Below, in pieces: positions 6,614 to 12,912 of a stretch of DNA of 14,636 bases. Location of the stretch: positions 1 through 14,636 of the forward strand of contig CANRBW010000020.1 of assembly GCA_947628975.1 (NCBI GenBank). The letters are read 5' to 3'. The translations under genes and the position numbers were made by a program. A model generated the notes under the pieces. It made no database searches. It was not told the DNA's origin and saw only the letters and a list, made by a program, of their open reading frames with translations. This stretch comes from an uncultured Oscillospiraceae bacterium. GTDB taxonomy: Bacteria > Bacillota > Clostridia > Oscillospirales > Oscillospiraceae. Positions within the stretch are counted from its first letter, which is position 1; each line of letters opens with the position of its first letter.

Positions 6614-7213
6614 TCAGTAGCGGCGCAGGACCGCCACCACGCGGCCCAGGAGGGCGCAGCCCTCCCCGTCGATGGGGGCGTAGTCGGGGTTCTCCGGCAT
6701 GAGCCAGAGGTGGCCCTGCTCCACGCGGTAGGTCTTGACGGTGGCCTCGTCCTCAAAGAGGGCCACCACAATGTCCCCGTTGCGGAAGTTCTGCTGTTGG
6801 TGGACGATGACCAGGTCCCCGGAGAGGATCCCGGCCCCCAGCATACTCTCCCCCTTCACCCGCAGGGCGAAATGCTCCCCCACCAGGCCGTCGGTGTCGT
6901 AGGTCAGGTACTCCTCCACGTGCTCCTCGGCCAGGATGGGGGCCCCGGCGGCCACGCTGCCCACCAGGGGGATCCGGTCCCGCCGGGGGCCGTCCCCGGT
7001 CTCGTCGGTGAGGGTCAGGGCGCGGGTCTTCCCCGCGGCCTTGGTGAGGGCGCCGGCGTTCTCCAGCCCCTTGATGTGGAAGTGGACGGTGGAGGGGCTC
7101 TTCAGGCCCACCGCCTGGCCGATCTCCCGGACGGAGGGGGGATAGCCGTTCTCCTCGGAGAAGCGAAGGATAAAGTCGTAGATCTCACGCTGCTTGGGGG
7201 TCAGGTCTTTCAT
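6614..7213 (-). CDS. lexA: LexA SOS repressor
   Basis: A 199-residue transcriptional repressor of the SOS DNA-damage regulon; RecA filaments trigger its self-cleavage. The N-terminal winged-helix domain (1-70) has the LexA recognition region YPPSVREIGQAVGLKSPSTVHFHIKGL (24-50). The S24-peptidase domain holds the scissile Ala89-Gly90 bond in GSVAAGAP, the nucleophile Ser123 in KGESMLGAGI and the general base Lys160 in EDEATVKTY. The ATG at 7211-7213 has GGGAGG about eight bases upstream on the - strand. It is monocistronic, with its own promoter and terminator. Its promoter region holds a probable LexA operator, so autorepression is expected. The divergent ABC exporter shares this intergenic region. 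Confidence 0.96.
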   Translation of the reverse strand: MKDLTPKQREIYDFILRFSEENGYPPSVREIGQAVGLKSPSTVHFHIKGLENAGALTKAAGKTRALTLTDETGDGPRRDRIPLVGSVAAGAPILAEEHVEEYLTYDTDGLVGEHFALRVKGESMLGAGILSGDLVIVHQQQNFRNGDIVVALFEDEATVKTYRVEQGHLWLMPENPDYAPIDGEGCALLGRVVAVLRRY

Positions 7214-7276
7214 GGCCGCAGCCTCCCAACTGAGTAGAGTGGCGGAGCGCCCCGGTCGGGAACGCCTCCGGAGTGT

Positions 7277-7305
7277 ATTCTAGCACATCCGTTTGAGTTT
7301 GTCAA
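7277..7305 (-). promoter_or_regulatory. lexA promoter
   Basis: On the - strand, TTGACA (7300-7305) and TAGAAT (7277-7282) are separated by exactly 17 bases, with TG one base before the -10 (extended -10). The leader to the lexA ATG is about 55 bases. Confidence 0.85.
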
Positions 7306-7315
7306 ACGGTTGTTC
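7304..7315. promoter_or_regulatory. Probable LexA operator (SOS box)
   Basis: On the - strand the sequence reads GAAC-AACC-GTTT, one mismatch from the Firmicute core GAAC-N4-GTTC. It overlaps the lexA -35 hexamer by two bases, so bound LexA would block polymerase. The neighbouring dyad CCGTTTGA-GTTTG-TCAAACGG (7289-7309) overlaps it. The site is 22 bases upstream of the ABC exporter -35 box on the other strand, so that operon could also be affected. Confidence 0.6.
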
Positions 7316-7336
7316 CAAAGTTTTACACTTTATTCA

Positions 7337-7365
7337 TTGACATTAAAATGTGCCGGGCATATACT
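7337..7365 (+). promoter_or_regulatory. Consensus promoter of the ABC exporter operon
   Basis: TTGACA (7337-7342), a 17-base spacer, and TATACT (7360-7365). Predicted transcription start is near 7372, which excludes the in-frame ATG at 7348 and places the true start downstream. Confidence 0.85.
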
Positions 7366-7401
7366 GGACGATACGGAAAAATCCCACAAGGAGGGGTCGG
7401 A

Positions 7402-9135
7402 TTGCTGAAGATGATACGGCGGCACCTGAAGGGGTACGGCGGCCAGGCGGTGGCCGGGCCGGTCTTCATGGTGCTGGAGGTGGTCTGCGAGATGATCATG
7501 CCCCTGATCATGGCGCGGATCGTGGATCAGGCCATCCCCCAGGGGGACACCGGCGGCATCTTCCGCATGGGGGCGGCCATGGTGGCCCTGGCGCTGTTGT
7601 CCATGTTCTGCGGCGTGATGGGGGCCAAGTTGGGCATCAACGCCAGCCAGGGCTTCGGGGCCAATCTGCGCCTGGCGCTGTTCGAGAAGATCCAGACCTT
7701 CTCCTTCGCCGACATTGACCGCTTCTCCTCCGCCAGCCTGATCACCCGCACCACCAACGACGTGAACAACATGACCATCATGCTGACCATGGGCCTTCGC
7801 ATCATGGTCCGCACCCCCATGATGCTGCTCAGCGCCCTGATCATCGCCGTGACCATCAACGCCCGGCTGGCCCTGGTGCTGGTGGTGATCATCCCGCTGA
7901 TGACCCTGGCCATCGCCGGGATCATGGGGGTGGGGATCCGGCTCTTCGGCCTGGTCCAGCGCCGGCTGGACGCCCTCAACGAGGTCCTGCAGGAGAACCT
8001 GGTGGCCATCCGGGTGGTGAAGGCCTTTGTCCGCCGGGACCTGGAGAAGAAGAAGTTCCAGCGCAGCAACGACGACCTCACCGACGCCTTCCTGCGGGTG
8101 GGGATGCGGATCGTGGCGCTGATGCCCATTATGACCGTGTGCATGAACGGGGCCACGGTGGCGGTGCTGTACTTAGGGGGCAGGATGGTCATGGGCGGCC
8201 AGTTCGACCTGGGCAGTCTCCAGGCGTTCATCAGCTACATCGCCCAGATCCTGATGAGCGTGATGATGGTGGCCATGTCCCTGCTCCAGCTCTCCCGCGC
8301 CCAGGCCAGCGCCCGGCGGATCCAGGAGGTCTTTGACGCCACCAGCGACATCCAGGACGGCCCCGCCGGGGACCGCCTGCCCCGGCCCCAGGGCCGGGTG
8401 GAGTTCCGGGACGTGTCCTTCCGCTACGCCGCCGGGGGCGAGGGGGACGACGTGCTCAGCCACATTGATCTGGACATCCCGGCGGGGCGGTTCGTGGCCA
8501 TCATCGGCGGCACCGGGGTGGGCAAGTCCAGCCTGGTGAACCTGATCCCCCGCTTCTACGACGTGACCGACGGGGCGGTGCTGCTGGACGGGGTGGACGT
8601 GCGGGACTACCCGGTGGAGGAGCTGCGCCGCCGGGTGGGGATGGTGCTCCAGACCAACGTGCTCTTCACCGGCACCATCCGGGAAAACCTCCTCTGGGGG
8701 GACCCGGACGCCACCGAGGAGGACCTGGTCCGGGCCGCCAAGGACGCCCAGGCCTACGGCTTCATCATGTCCACCCCCAACGGGTTCGAGACCCATCTGG
8801 ACCAGGGGGGCGTCAACCTCTCCGGCGGCCAGAAACAGCGGCTGTGCATCGCCAGGGCCATGCTGAAAAAGCCGGCGGTGCTGATCCTGGACGACTCCAC
8901 CTCGGCGGTGGACTCGGCCACCGAGGCTGCCATCCGGGAGTCCTTCCACCGCAACCTGAAGGACACCACCGTCATCATCATCGCCCAGCGGATCTCCTCG
9001 GTGCGCTACGCCGACGAGATCGTCATCCTGGAGGACGACCATGTGGCCGGGCGGGGCACCCATGAGGAGCTGTTGGCCTCCAACCCCATCTACCAGGAGA
9101 TCTATCAGTCCCAACAGGAAGGAGTGGAGGAGTAA
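7402..9135 (+). CDS. Heterodimeric ABC exporter, subunit with degenerate Walker B/H-loop
   Basis: A 577-residue type IV ABC exporter half-transporter: six membrane segments (about 15-320), then a nucleotide-binding domain. Walker A is GGTGVGKSS (369-377, Lys375), the signature is LSGGQ (473-477) and Walker B is LILDDSTSAVD. The catalytic position after Walker B is Asp498 instead of Glu, and the H-loop residue is Gln529 (IIAQRISS) instead of His. These two losses define the degenerate-site subunit of heterodimers such as TM287/288, BmrCD and TmrAB. The likely partner is the next gene. Substrate (drug, peptide or lipid) is unknown. TTG 7402 is chosen because AAGGAGGGG (7388-7396) is at correct distance; ATG 7411 is a possible alternative. 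The stop codon overlaps the next ATG by one base (TAATG). Confidence 0.9.
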   Translation: MLKMIRRHLKGYGGQAVAGPVFMVLEVVCEMIMPLIMARIVDQAIPQGDTGGIFRMGAAMVALALLSMFCGVMGAKLGINASQGFGANLRLALFEKIQTFSFADIDRFSSASLITRTTNDVNNMTIMLTMGLRIMVRTPMMLLSALIIAVTINARLALVLVVIIPLMTLAIAGIMGVGIRLFGLVQRRLDALNEVLQENLVAIRVVKAFVRRDLEKKKFQRSNDDLTDAFLRVGMRIVALMPIMTVCMNGATVAVLYLGGRMVMGGQFDLGSLQAFISYIAQILMSVMMVAMSLLQLSRAQASARRIQEVFDATSDIQDGPAGDRLPRPQGRVEFRDVSFRYAAGGEGDDVLSHIDLDIPAGRFVAIIGGTGVGKSSLVNLIPRFYDVTDGAVLLDGVDVRDYPVEELRRRVGMVLQTNVLFTGTIRENLLWGDPDATEEDLVRAAKDAQAYGFIMSTPNGFETHLDQGGVNLSGGQKQRLCIARAMLKKPAVLILDDSTSAVDSATEAAIRESFHRNLKDTTVIIIAQRISSVRYADEIVILEDDHVAGRGTHEELLASNPIYQEIYQSQQEGVEE

Positions 9136-10982
9136 TGCCGGGACCGGGCCGCGCCCCCAGAGGGGGATACCAAAAGCCCAAGGAGCTGGGCAAGACCGTC
9201 CGCCGCCTGCTGGGCTATCTGACCCGCAGTCCGCTGCCGCTGGTGCTGGTGCTGGTGTGCCTGCTGACCTCGGTGGCGGCCAACCTGGGCGGATCGTATA
9301 TGCTGCGGGACATCATCAACCGCTTTGTCTGGAGCGGCTGTACCGACGTGGCGGGGCTGGGCCTCGCCCTGGTGGGGCTCATCGTGGTCTACGCCCTGGG
9401 GGCGGTGGCGGCCTATGTCCAGTCCGCCGCCATGGTGCGCCTGGCCCAGCGGGGGGTCAACCGTCTGCGCCGGGACCTGTTCGACGCCCTCCAGGACCTG
9501 CCCCTGTCCTTCTTTGACCAGCACCCTCACGGGGAGCTGATGAGCCGCTTCACCAACGACGCCGACAACGTCCAGATGGCCCTGGAGCAGAGCCTGGTGT
9601 CCCTAGTGTCCAGCGCGCTGATGTTCGTGGGGCTGGTGACGCTGATGCTGGTCATCAACTGGCGGCTCTTCCTGGTGACCCTGGCGGTGCTGGCGCTGAC
9701 CACGGCGCTGTTCCGGCTCATCGGGGGCAAGAGCCGCCGCTACTACCAGGACCAGCAGACCGCCCTGGGCTCGCTCAACGGCAACATCCAGGAGGTCATC
9801 GAGGGCCTGCGGGTGGTGAAGGCCTTCACCCATGAGGAGCAGGCCACCGCCGACTTCAAGGTCCGCAACGACGCCTACCGGGACGCGGCCAGCCTGGCCG
9901 GGTTCTTCTCCGGAATCATCGGGCCGGTGAGCCACAACCTGATGAATATGTCCTACGCCCTCACCGCCTGTTTCGGCGGGGTGCTCTCGGTGCTCCAGGG
10001 TTTCGACCTGGGCGGGCTGGTGGTCTACCTCAACTACTCCAAGCAGGTGGGCCAGCCCATCAACCAGGTCTCCCAGCAGATGACCGCCCTCCTCTCCGCC
10101 CTGGCGGGGGCGGAGAGGATCTTCGCGGTGATGGACGCCCAGCCGGAGGTGGACCAGGGGAAGGTCACCCTGGTCCGGGCGGAGGGGGAGGCCCGCGCCT
10201 GGTGCTGGAGCGTCCCGGAGGCGGACGGCTCCCGCCGCCTGGTCCCCCTGCGGGGAGACGTGCGCTTCGAGGAGGTGAACTTCTCCTATGTGCCGGGGAA
10301 GCGGGTGCTCAAGAACATCTCCCTCTACGCCACGCCGGGGCAGAAGATCGCCTTCGTGGGCTCCACCGGGGCGGGGAAGACCACCATCACCAACCTCATC
10401 AACCGCTTCTACGAGATCGAGTCGGGCCGGATCACCTACGACGGCATCGACGTGCGGGACATCGCCAAGGACGACCTGCGGGCCTCCCTGGGCATGGTGC
10501 TTCAGGACACCCACCTCTTCACCGGCACGGTGATGGAGAACATCCGCTACGGCCGGCTGGACGCCACCGACCAGGAGTGCATCCAGGCCGCCAAGACCGC
10601 CAACGCCCACTCCTTTATCCGCCGTCTGCCCCAGGGCTACCAGACCATGGTCACCGGGGACGGGGCCAACCTGTCCCAGGGCCAGCGGCAGCTGCTGGCC
10701 ATCGCCCGGGCCGCCGTGGCTGACCCGCCGGTGATGATCCTGGACGAGGCCACCTCCTCCATCGACACCCGGACGGAGAAGCACATCGAGGCGGGGATGG
10801 ACGCCCTGATGGAGAACCGCACCGTCTTCGTCATCGCCCACCGGCTCAGCACCGTCCGCAACTCCAACTGCATCGTGGTGCTGGAGCACGGCCAGGTGGA
10901 GGAGAAGGGGGACCACGACTCCCTGCTGGCCCAGAAGGGGCGGTACTACCAGCTCTATACCGGCCAGTTCCAACTGGACTGA
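9135..10982 (+). CDS. Heterodimeric ABC exporter, catalytically complete NBD subunit
   Basis: A 615-residue partner half-transporter with about six membrane segments (30-330) followed by the nucleotide-binding domain. Walker A is GSTGAGKTT (409-417, Lys415). Walker B is MILDEATSSID with catalytic Glu538, and the H-loop His569 (VIAHRLST) is intact. Its signature motif is LSQGQ (513-517) instead of LSGGQ. In an exporter heterodimer this altered signature faces the degenerate Walker B of the upstream subunit, so one site is weak and the other complete, as in TM287/288. Between the membrane part and the nucleotide-binding domain lies an extra segment of about 30 residues (ARAWCWSVPEADGSRRLVPL). 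Its ATG overlaps the previous stop, with GGAGTGGAGG just upstream, so the two are made in a coupled way. Confidence 0.92.
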   Translation: MPGPGRAPRGGYQKPKELGKTVRRLLGYLTRSPLPLVLVLVCLLTSVAANLGGSYMLRDIINRFVWSGCTDVAGLGLALVGLIVVYALGAVAAYVQSAAMVRLAQRGVNRLRRDLFDALQDLPLSFFDQHPHGELMSRFTNDADNVQMALEQSLVSLVSSALMFVGLVTLMLVINWRLFLVTLAVLALTTALFRLIGGKSRRYYQDQQTALGSLNGNIQEVIEGLRVVKAFTHEEQATADFKVRNDAYRDAASLAGFFSGIIGPVSHNLMNMSYALTACFGGVLSVLQGFDLGGLVVYLNYSKQVGQPINQVSQQMTALLSALAGAERIFAVMDAQPEVDQGKVTLVRAEGEARAWCWSVPEADGSRRLVPLRGDVRFEEVNFSYVPGKRVLKNISLYATPGQKIAFVGSTGAGKTTITNLINRFYEIESGRITYDGIDVRDIAKDDLRASLGMVLQDTHLFTGTVMENIRYGRLDATDQECIQAAKTANAHSFIRRLPQGYQTMVTGDGANLSQGQRQLLAIARAAVADPPVMILDEATSSIDTRTEKHIEAGMDALMENRTVFVIAHRLSTVRNSNCIVVLEHGQVEEKGDHDSLLAQKGRYYQLYTGQFQLD

Positions 10983-11032
10983 CCCCCGCCAACAGCAAGG
11001 TCTGCTGTCTCTCGCAGGGGCGGGCGGGCTTT
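10983..11032 (+). terminator. Possible weak terminator after the ABC operon
   Basis: CCCCGCC near 10984-10990 can pair with GGCGGGG-like bases at 11017-11024, enclosing a second stem ACAGCA (10992-10997)/TGCTGT (11003-11008). Only a TTT (11030-11032) follows, so termination is uncertain. The right arm is also the start of a 26-bp box of the repeat family. Confidence 0.3.
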
Positions 11033-11040
11033 CGGCTTCC
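11015..11040 (-). repeat. 26-bp terminal box, copy 1
   Basis: First of four full copies of a box whose + strand form ends GGGCTTTC(A/G)GCTTCC. This copy has GCGGGCGGG where copies 2 and 3 have GTGGGTGGG. A remnant of one 33-bp unit (TCTGCTGT) precedes it. Confidence 0.75.
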
Positions 11041-11048
11041 AACACAAC

Positions 11049-11088
11049 AAGTCTGCTATGACCTGGCAGGGCCAGGCATGGCAGACTT
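11049..11088. other. Two-part hairpin within the repeat region
   Basis: AAGTCTGC (11049-11056) pairs with GCAGACTT (11081-11088), and inside it CCTGGC (11062-11067) pairs with GCCAGG (11071-11076) around AGG. TGTTTCTT follows on the + strand, so it could act as a weak terminator of the ABC operon. Confidence 0.5.
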
Positions 11089-11095
11089 GCTGTTT

Positions 11096-11222
11096 CTTGC
11101 GGAGCTAGGCGGTGTTCTCTGCTGTACGTCGCAGGACTAGACGGTGTACATCTGCTGTATCTTGCAAGGATAGGCGGTGTCATCTGCTGTTCCAATCAGG
11201 GGTGGGTGGGCTTTCAGCTTCC
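11096..11222 (-). repeat. Array A3: three 33-bp units plus 26-bp box, inverted orientation
   Basis: Units at 11096-11128, 11129-11160 and 11161-11193 are reverse complements of the array A1 unit (each contains (G/A)CGGTGT...TCTGCTGT). The box at 11197-11222 closes the array. Unit lengths of 33, 32 and 33 bp do not keep a frame. Confidence 0.82.
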
Positions 11223-11242
11223 AGCAACCGGTCTGCGATAAC

Positions 11243-11337
11243 CTTGCGGGGATAGACGGTGTACATCTGCTGTATCTTGCAAGGCTAGGCGCTGTTCTCT
11301 GCTGTACCTTCCAGGGGTGGGTGGGCTTTCAGCTTCC
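11243..11337 (-). repeat. Array A4: two 33-bp units plus 26-bp box, inverted orientation
   Basis: Units at 11243-11275 and 11276-11307, then CTTC and the box at 11312-11337, identical to the box at 11197-11222. This repeats the unit-unit-box order of A3. Confidence 0.82.
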
Positions 11338-11426
11338 GGCGGGAGGTTTTGCTTTGCCCAGGGTGGGCAAAACGGTTGAAACGGCAAAAAGCAATTCGCT
11401 GGAAGCTGAAAGCCCACCCGCCCCTG
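11312..11426. repeat. Long inverted repeat with nested palindrome
   Basis: The boxes at 11312-11337 and 11401-11426 are inverted copies matching at 25 of 26 positions by my reading, 63 bases apart. In the intervening loop, TTTGCCCA (11353-11360) and TGGGCAAA (11364-11371) form a perfect 8-bp hairpin around GGG. Confidence 0.8.
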
Positions 11427-11528
11427 TGAGATACAGCAGATGACAGCGCCTAGCTCTGCCGGATTCAGAAGATGTACAGCACCTATCCCCGCGAGATGTA
11501 GCAGATATACCGCGTCCAGCCCTGCGGC
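11401..11528 (+). repeat. Array A5: 26-bp box plus three 33-bp units, direct orientation
   Basis: The box at 11401-11426 is followed by units at 11431-11462, 11463-11495 and 11496-11528, in the same orientation as A1. Bases 11417-11448 are identical to 4068-4099. It ends just before the terminator of the - strand exonuclease gene. Confidence 0.82.
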
Positions 11529-11535
11529 GCGGCGC

Positions 11536-11560
11536 AAAAAACCGCCCCCGGAGGGGCGGT
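11536..11560 (-). terminator. Rho-independent terminator of the exonuclease gene
   Basis: ACCGCCCC (11541-11548) and GGGGCGGT (11553-11560) form a perfect 8-bp stem with a 4-base loop. On the - strand it is followed by a T run (complement of A 11536-11541). It begins at the stop codon. Confidence 0.9.
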
Positions 11561-12495
11561 CAGGCGTCTGTGGGGCGGGCGCGGCGGCGGCGGCGACGCC
11601 GGCGGCGGGAGTCCTTGCACATCACCGGCTGGGTCTGGGCGGCGGCCTGCCACGCCTCCCGCCGGGCCCCGGTGGCCCGGTAGACCCCCTGGTTGGCCCA
11701 GAGCTTGCCCCGCTTGTCGGCGGCCACCTCCAGCTGGAGGAGGTAGCTCCGCCCGCACTGGGGGCAGGAGAAGACGCTGTAATAGAGCCCGTCCTCCCCC
11801 CGGTTCCACCGGTCCACCCGCAAGACGGCCTGGCACCTGGGGCACAGGGCCCGGCGGCAGCCCCGGTTGTTCAGCAGCCGCTCCAGGTCCTCGAAGGGCC
11901 CCTGCCAGGGCTGGTTCCGGCGGGGCAGGGTCTTCTGGGGCTTGGGCGGGGTCCGGGCGGGGCAGACGGCGCCGTCCAGCTCCTCCTGGGTGAGCAGCCG
12001 CCCCACACAGGCGGTGTACACCGCGTCGGCCAGGGCGTTGTGGGGGTCGAAGATGTCGGGCACGCCGCAGTACTCGGCGCACCACTCCAGGGAGAGGTTG
12101 TCCGAGGCGCCGACGGCCCGGCCAAAGGCCCGCTGGATGTCCACAAAGGTCTCGGGCAGGCGGGCCTTCAGCTGCCAGTAGGCCCGGTTGTTCAGCAGCA
12201 CGGCCAGGTCGCTGTTGCCCCAGGAGGCGAAGACCCGGTCCTCCCCGCACCAGGCCAGAAAATCCTCCAGCGCGGCGGGGAAGTCCACCTGGGAGCCCTG
12301 GGACAGGGCCAGGTCGGGCAGGGCCGCGGCGGCGGGGGAAAAGCGCCGGTGGATCCAGGGCCGGATGTAGGCGTTGAAGCTGTCCAGGATGGGCCCGCCG
12401 GGGGTCTGGAGCTTCACCGCGCCGATCTGCAGGATCTCGTCCAGACGAACGCGGTCGTAGAGCCCGCTATTCCACTCCAGGTCGAATACGATCAC
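11560..12495 (-). CDS. DnaQ-like DEDDh 3'-5' exonuclease with zinc ribbon and Arg tail
   Basis: A 311-residue protein. Residues 1-170 are a DEDDh exonuclease domain of the ERI-1/KapD type: VFDLEWN with Asp5 and Glu7, ILQIGAVKL (21-29), Asp96 in SWGNSDLAVLLNN, and His152...Asp157 in FDPHNALADAVY. It probably trims RNA or single-stranded DNA from the 3' end. A linker rich in Pro and Arg follows (about 180-200). Next is a four-cysteine zinc ribbon, CPRC (218-221) and CPQC (244-247), and the end carries nine consecutive arginines (297-305). The last two parts suggest nucleic-acid or ribosome binding, which is inference. Start is GTG (12493-12495) with AGAGGG upstream on the - strand. It is monocistronic, with its own promoter and terminator. 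Confidence 0.85.
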   Translation of the reverse strand: MIVFDLEWNSGLYDRVRLDEILQIGAVKLQTPGGPILDSFNAYIRPWIHRRFSPAAAALPDLALSQGSQVDFPAALEDFLAWCGEDRVFASWGNSDLAVLLNNRAYWQLKARLPETFVDIQRAFGRAVGASDNLSLEWCAEYCGVPDIFDPHNALADAVYTACVGRLLTQEELDGAVCPARTPPKPQKTLPRRNQPWQGPFEDLERLLNNRGCRRALCPRCQAVLRVDRWNRGEDGLYYSVFSCPQCGRSYLLQLEVAADKRGKLWANQGVYRATGARREAWQAAAQTQPVMCKDSRRRRRRRRRARPTDA

Positions 12496-12548
12496 GCCGC
12501 CGCCCTCTTTCTCTCTCAGACTGCCCGCCGGAGGGGCGGGACCCCTCT

Positions 12549-12577
12549 ATTGTACGACAGATCCGCGCCAAAGGCAA
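12549..12577 (-). promoter_or_regulatory. Promoter of the exonuclease gene
   Basis: On the - strand, TTGCCT (12572-12577) and TACAAT (12549-12554) are separated by 17 bases. The leader of about 50 bases contains the GC-rich dyad CCCGCC/GGCGGG (near 12526-12541) without a T tract. Confidence 0.7.
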
Positions 12578-12609
12578 GCCCCCCGCCCCGGCGGGCCGGG
12601 GAGGGGGCT
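12577..12609. other. GC-rich hairpin between divergent promoters
   Basis: AGCCCCC (12577-12583) pairs with GGGGGCT (12603-12609), enclosing CCCCGG/CCGGGG around a CGGG loop. It has no T tract and lies between the exonuclease promoter and the tandem structured repeats. Confidence 0.55.
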
Positions 12610-12628
12610 GGCAAAGGGGGACGGGATG

Positions 12629-12637
12629 TGCTATAAT
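12629..12637 (+). promoter_or_regulatory. Extended -10 in repeat unit 1
   Basis: TGCTATAAT is a perfect extended -10; the region 17 bases upstream (TGGCAA, 12609-12614) is a weak -35. Unit 2 carries the equivalent TGGTATCAT (12736-12744). Each could transcribe through the hairpins toward the CLC gene. Confidence 0.45.
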
Positions 12638-12843
12638 ATCCGCAGAGCGGATATTATACAAGATGCCGTCTTTGCTCCCCGGCTTCGCCGGGAACCGCAA
12701 AGGATGGCGCATGATAGCACACCGCTGGCGCGGATGTGGTATCATATCCGCAGAGCGGATATTATACAAGATGCCGCCTTTGCTCCCCGGCTTCGCCGGG
12801 AACCGCAAAGGATGGCGCATGATAGCACACCGCTGCGCGGATG

Positions 12844-12852
12844 TGGTATCAT
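12844..12852 (+). promoter_or_regulatory. Candidate promoter of the CLC gene
   Basis: TGGTATCAT in the partial third repeat is an extended -10 about 60 bases before the ATG at 12913. No good -35 is present. Confidence 0.4.
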
Positions 12853-12912
12853 ATCCCCAATATCCCCGCGGCGCGTGGGCGCCTGGCGGGGGATGGGAAA
12901 GGGGCGGAGGAG

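Larger units (their letters stand above)
12625..12857. repeat. Tandem 108/107-bp structured repeats upstream of the CLC gene
   Basis: Two near-identical units (12625-12732 and 12733-12839) and a 17-base start of a third (12840-12856). In unit 1, TATAATATCCGC (12632-12643) and its complement (12647-12658) form a perfect 12-bp stem around AGA; unit 2 has one mismatch. A second hairpin has CCCGGC-TTC-GCCGGG at its tip and outer CTTTGC/GCAAAG arms. GTGCTAT (12628-12634) and ATAGCAC (12714-12720) could close the whole unit. No credible coding content. Confidence 0.88.

Noticed and set aside
7348..7401. Longer N-terminus of the first ABC subunit from ATG 7348
   Set aside because: The ATG lies between the -35 and -10 boxes, upstream of the predicted transcription start, and the strong ribosome binding site at 7388-7396 points to TTG 7402.
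11096..11443. Open frames with 11-residue periodicity through the 33-bp repeats, on both strands
   Set aside because: They follow from a stop-free 33-bp unit; mixed 32/33-bp unit lengths shift the frame, no ribosome binding sites fit, and the - strand frame runs on antisense to the ABC gene.
10983..11534. Insertion sequence or transposase remnant between the ABC and exonuclease genes
   Set aside because: No frame resembling a transposase and no classical terminal inverted repeats with target duplications; the inverted boxes belong to the repeat family.
12840..12912. Fluoride (crcB) riboswitch upstream of the CLC gene
   Set aside because: I found no arrangement matching the conserved crcB motif core; the leader is short and begins in the repeat.
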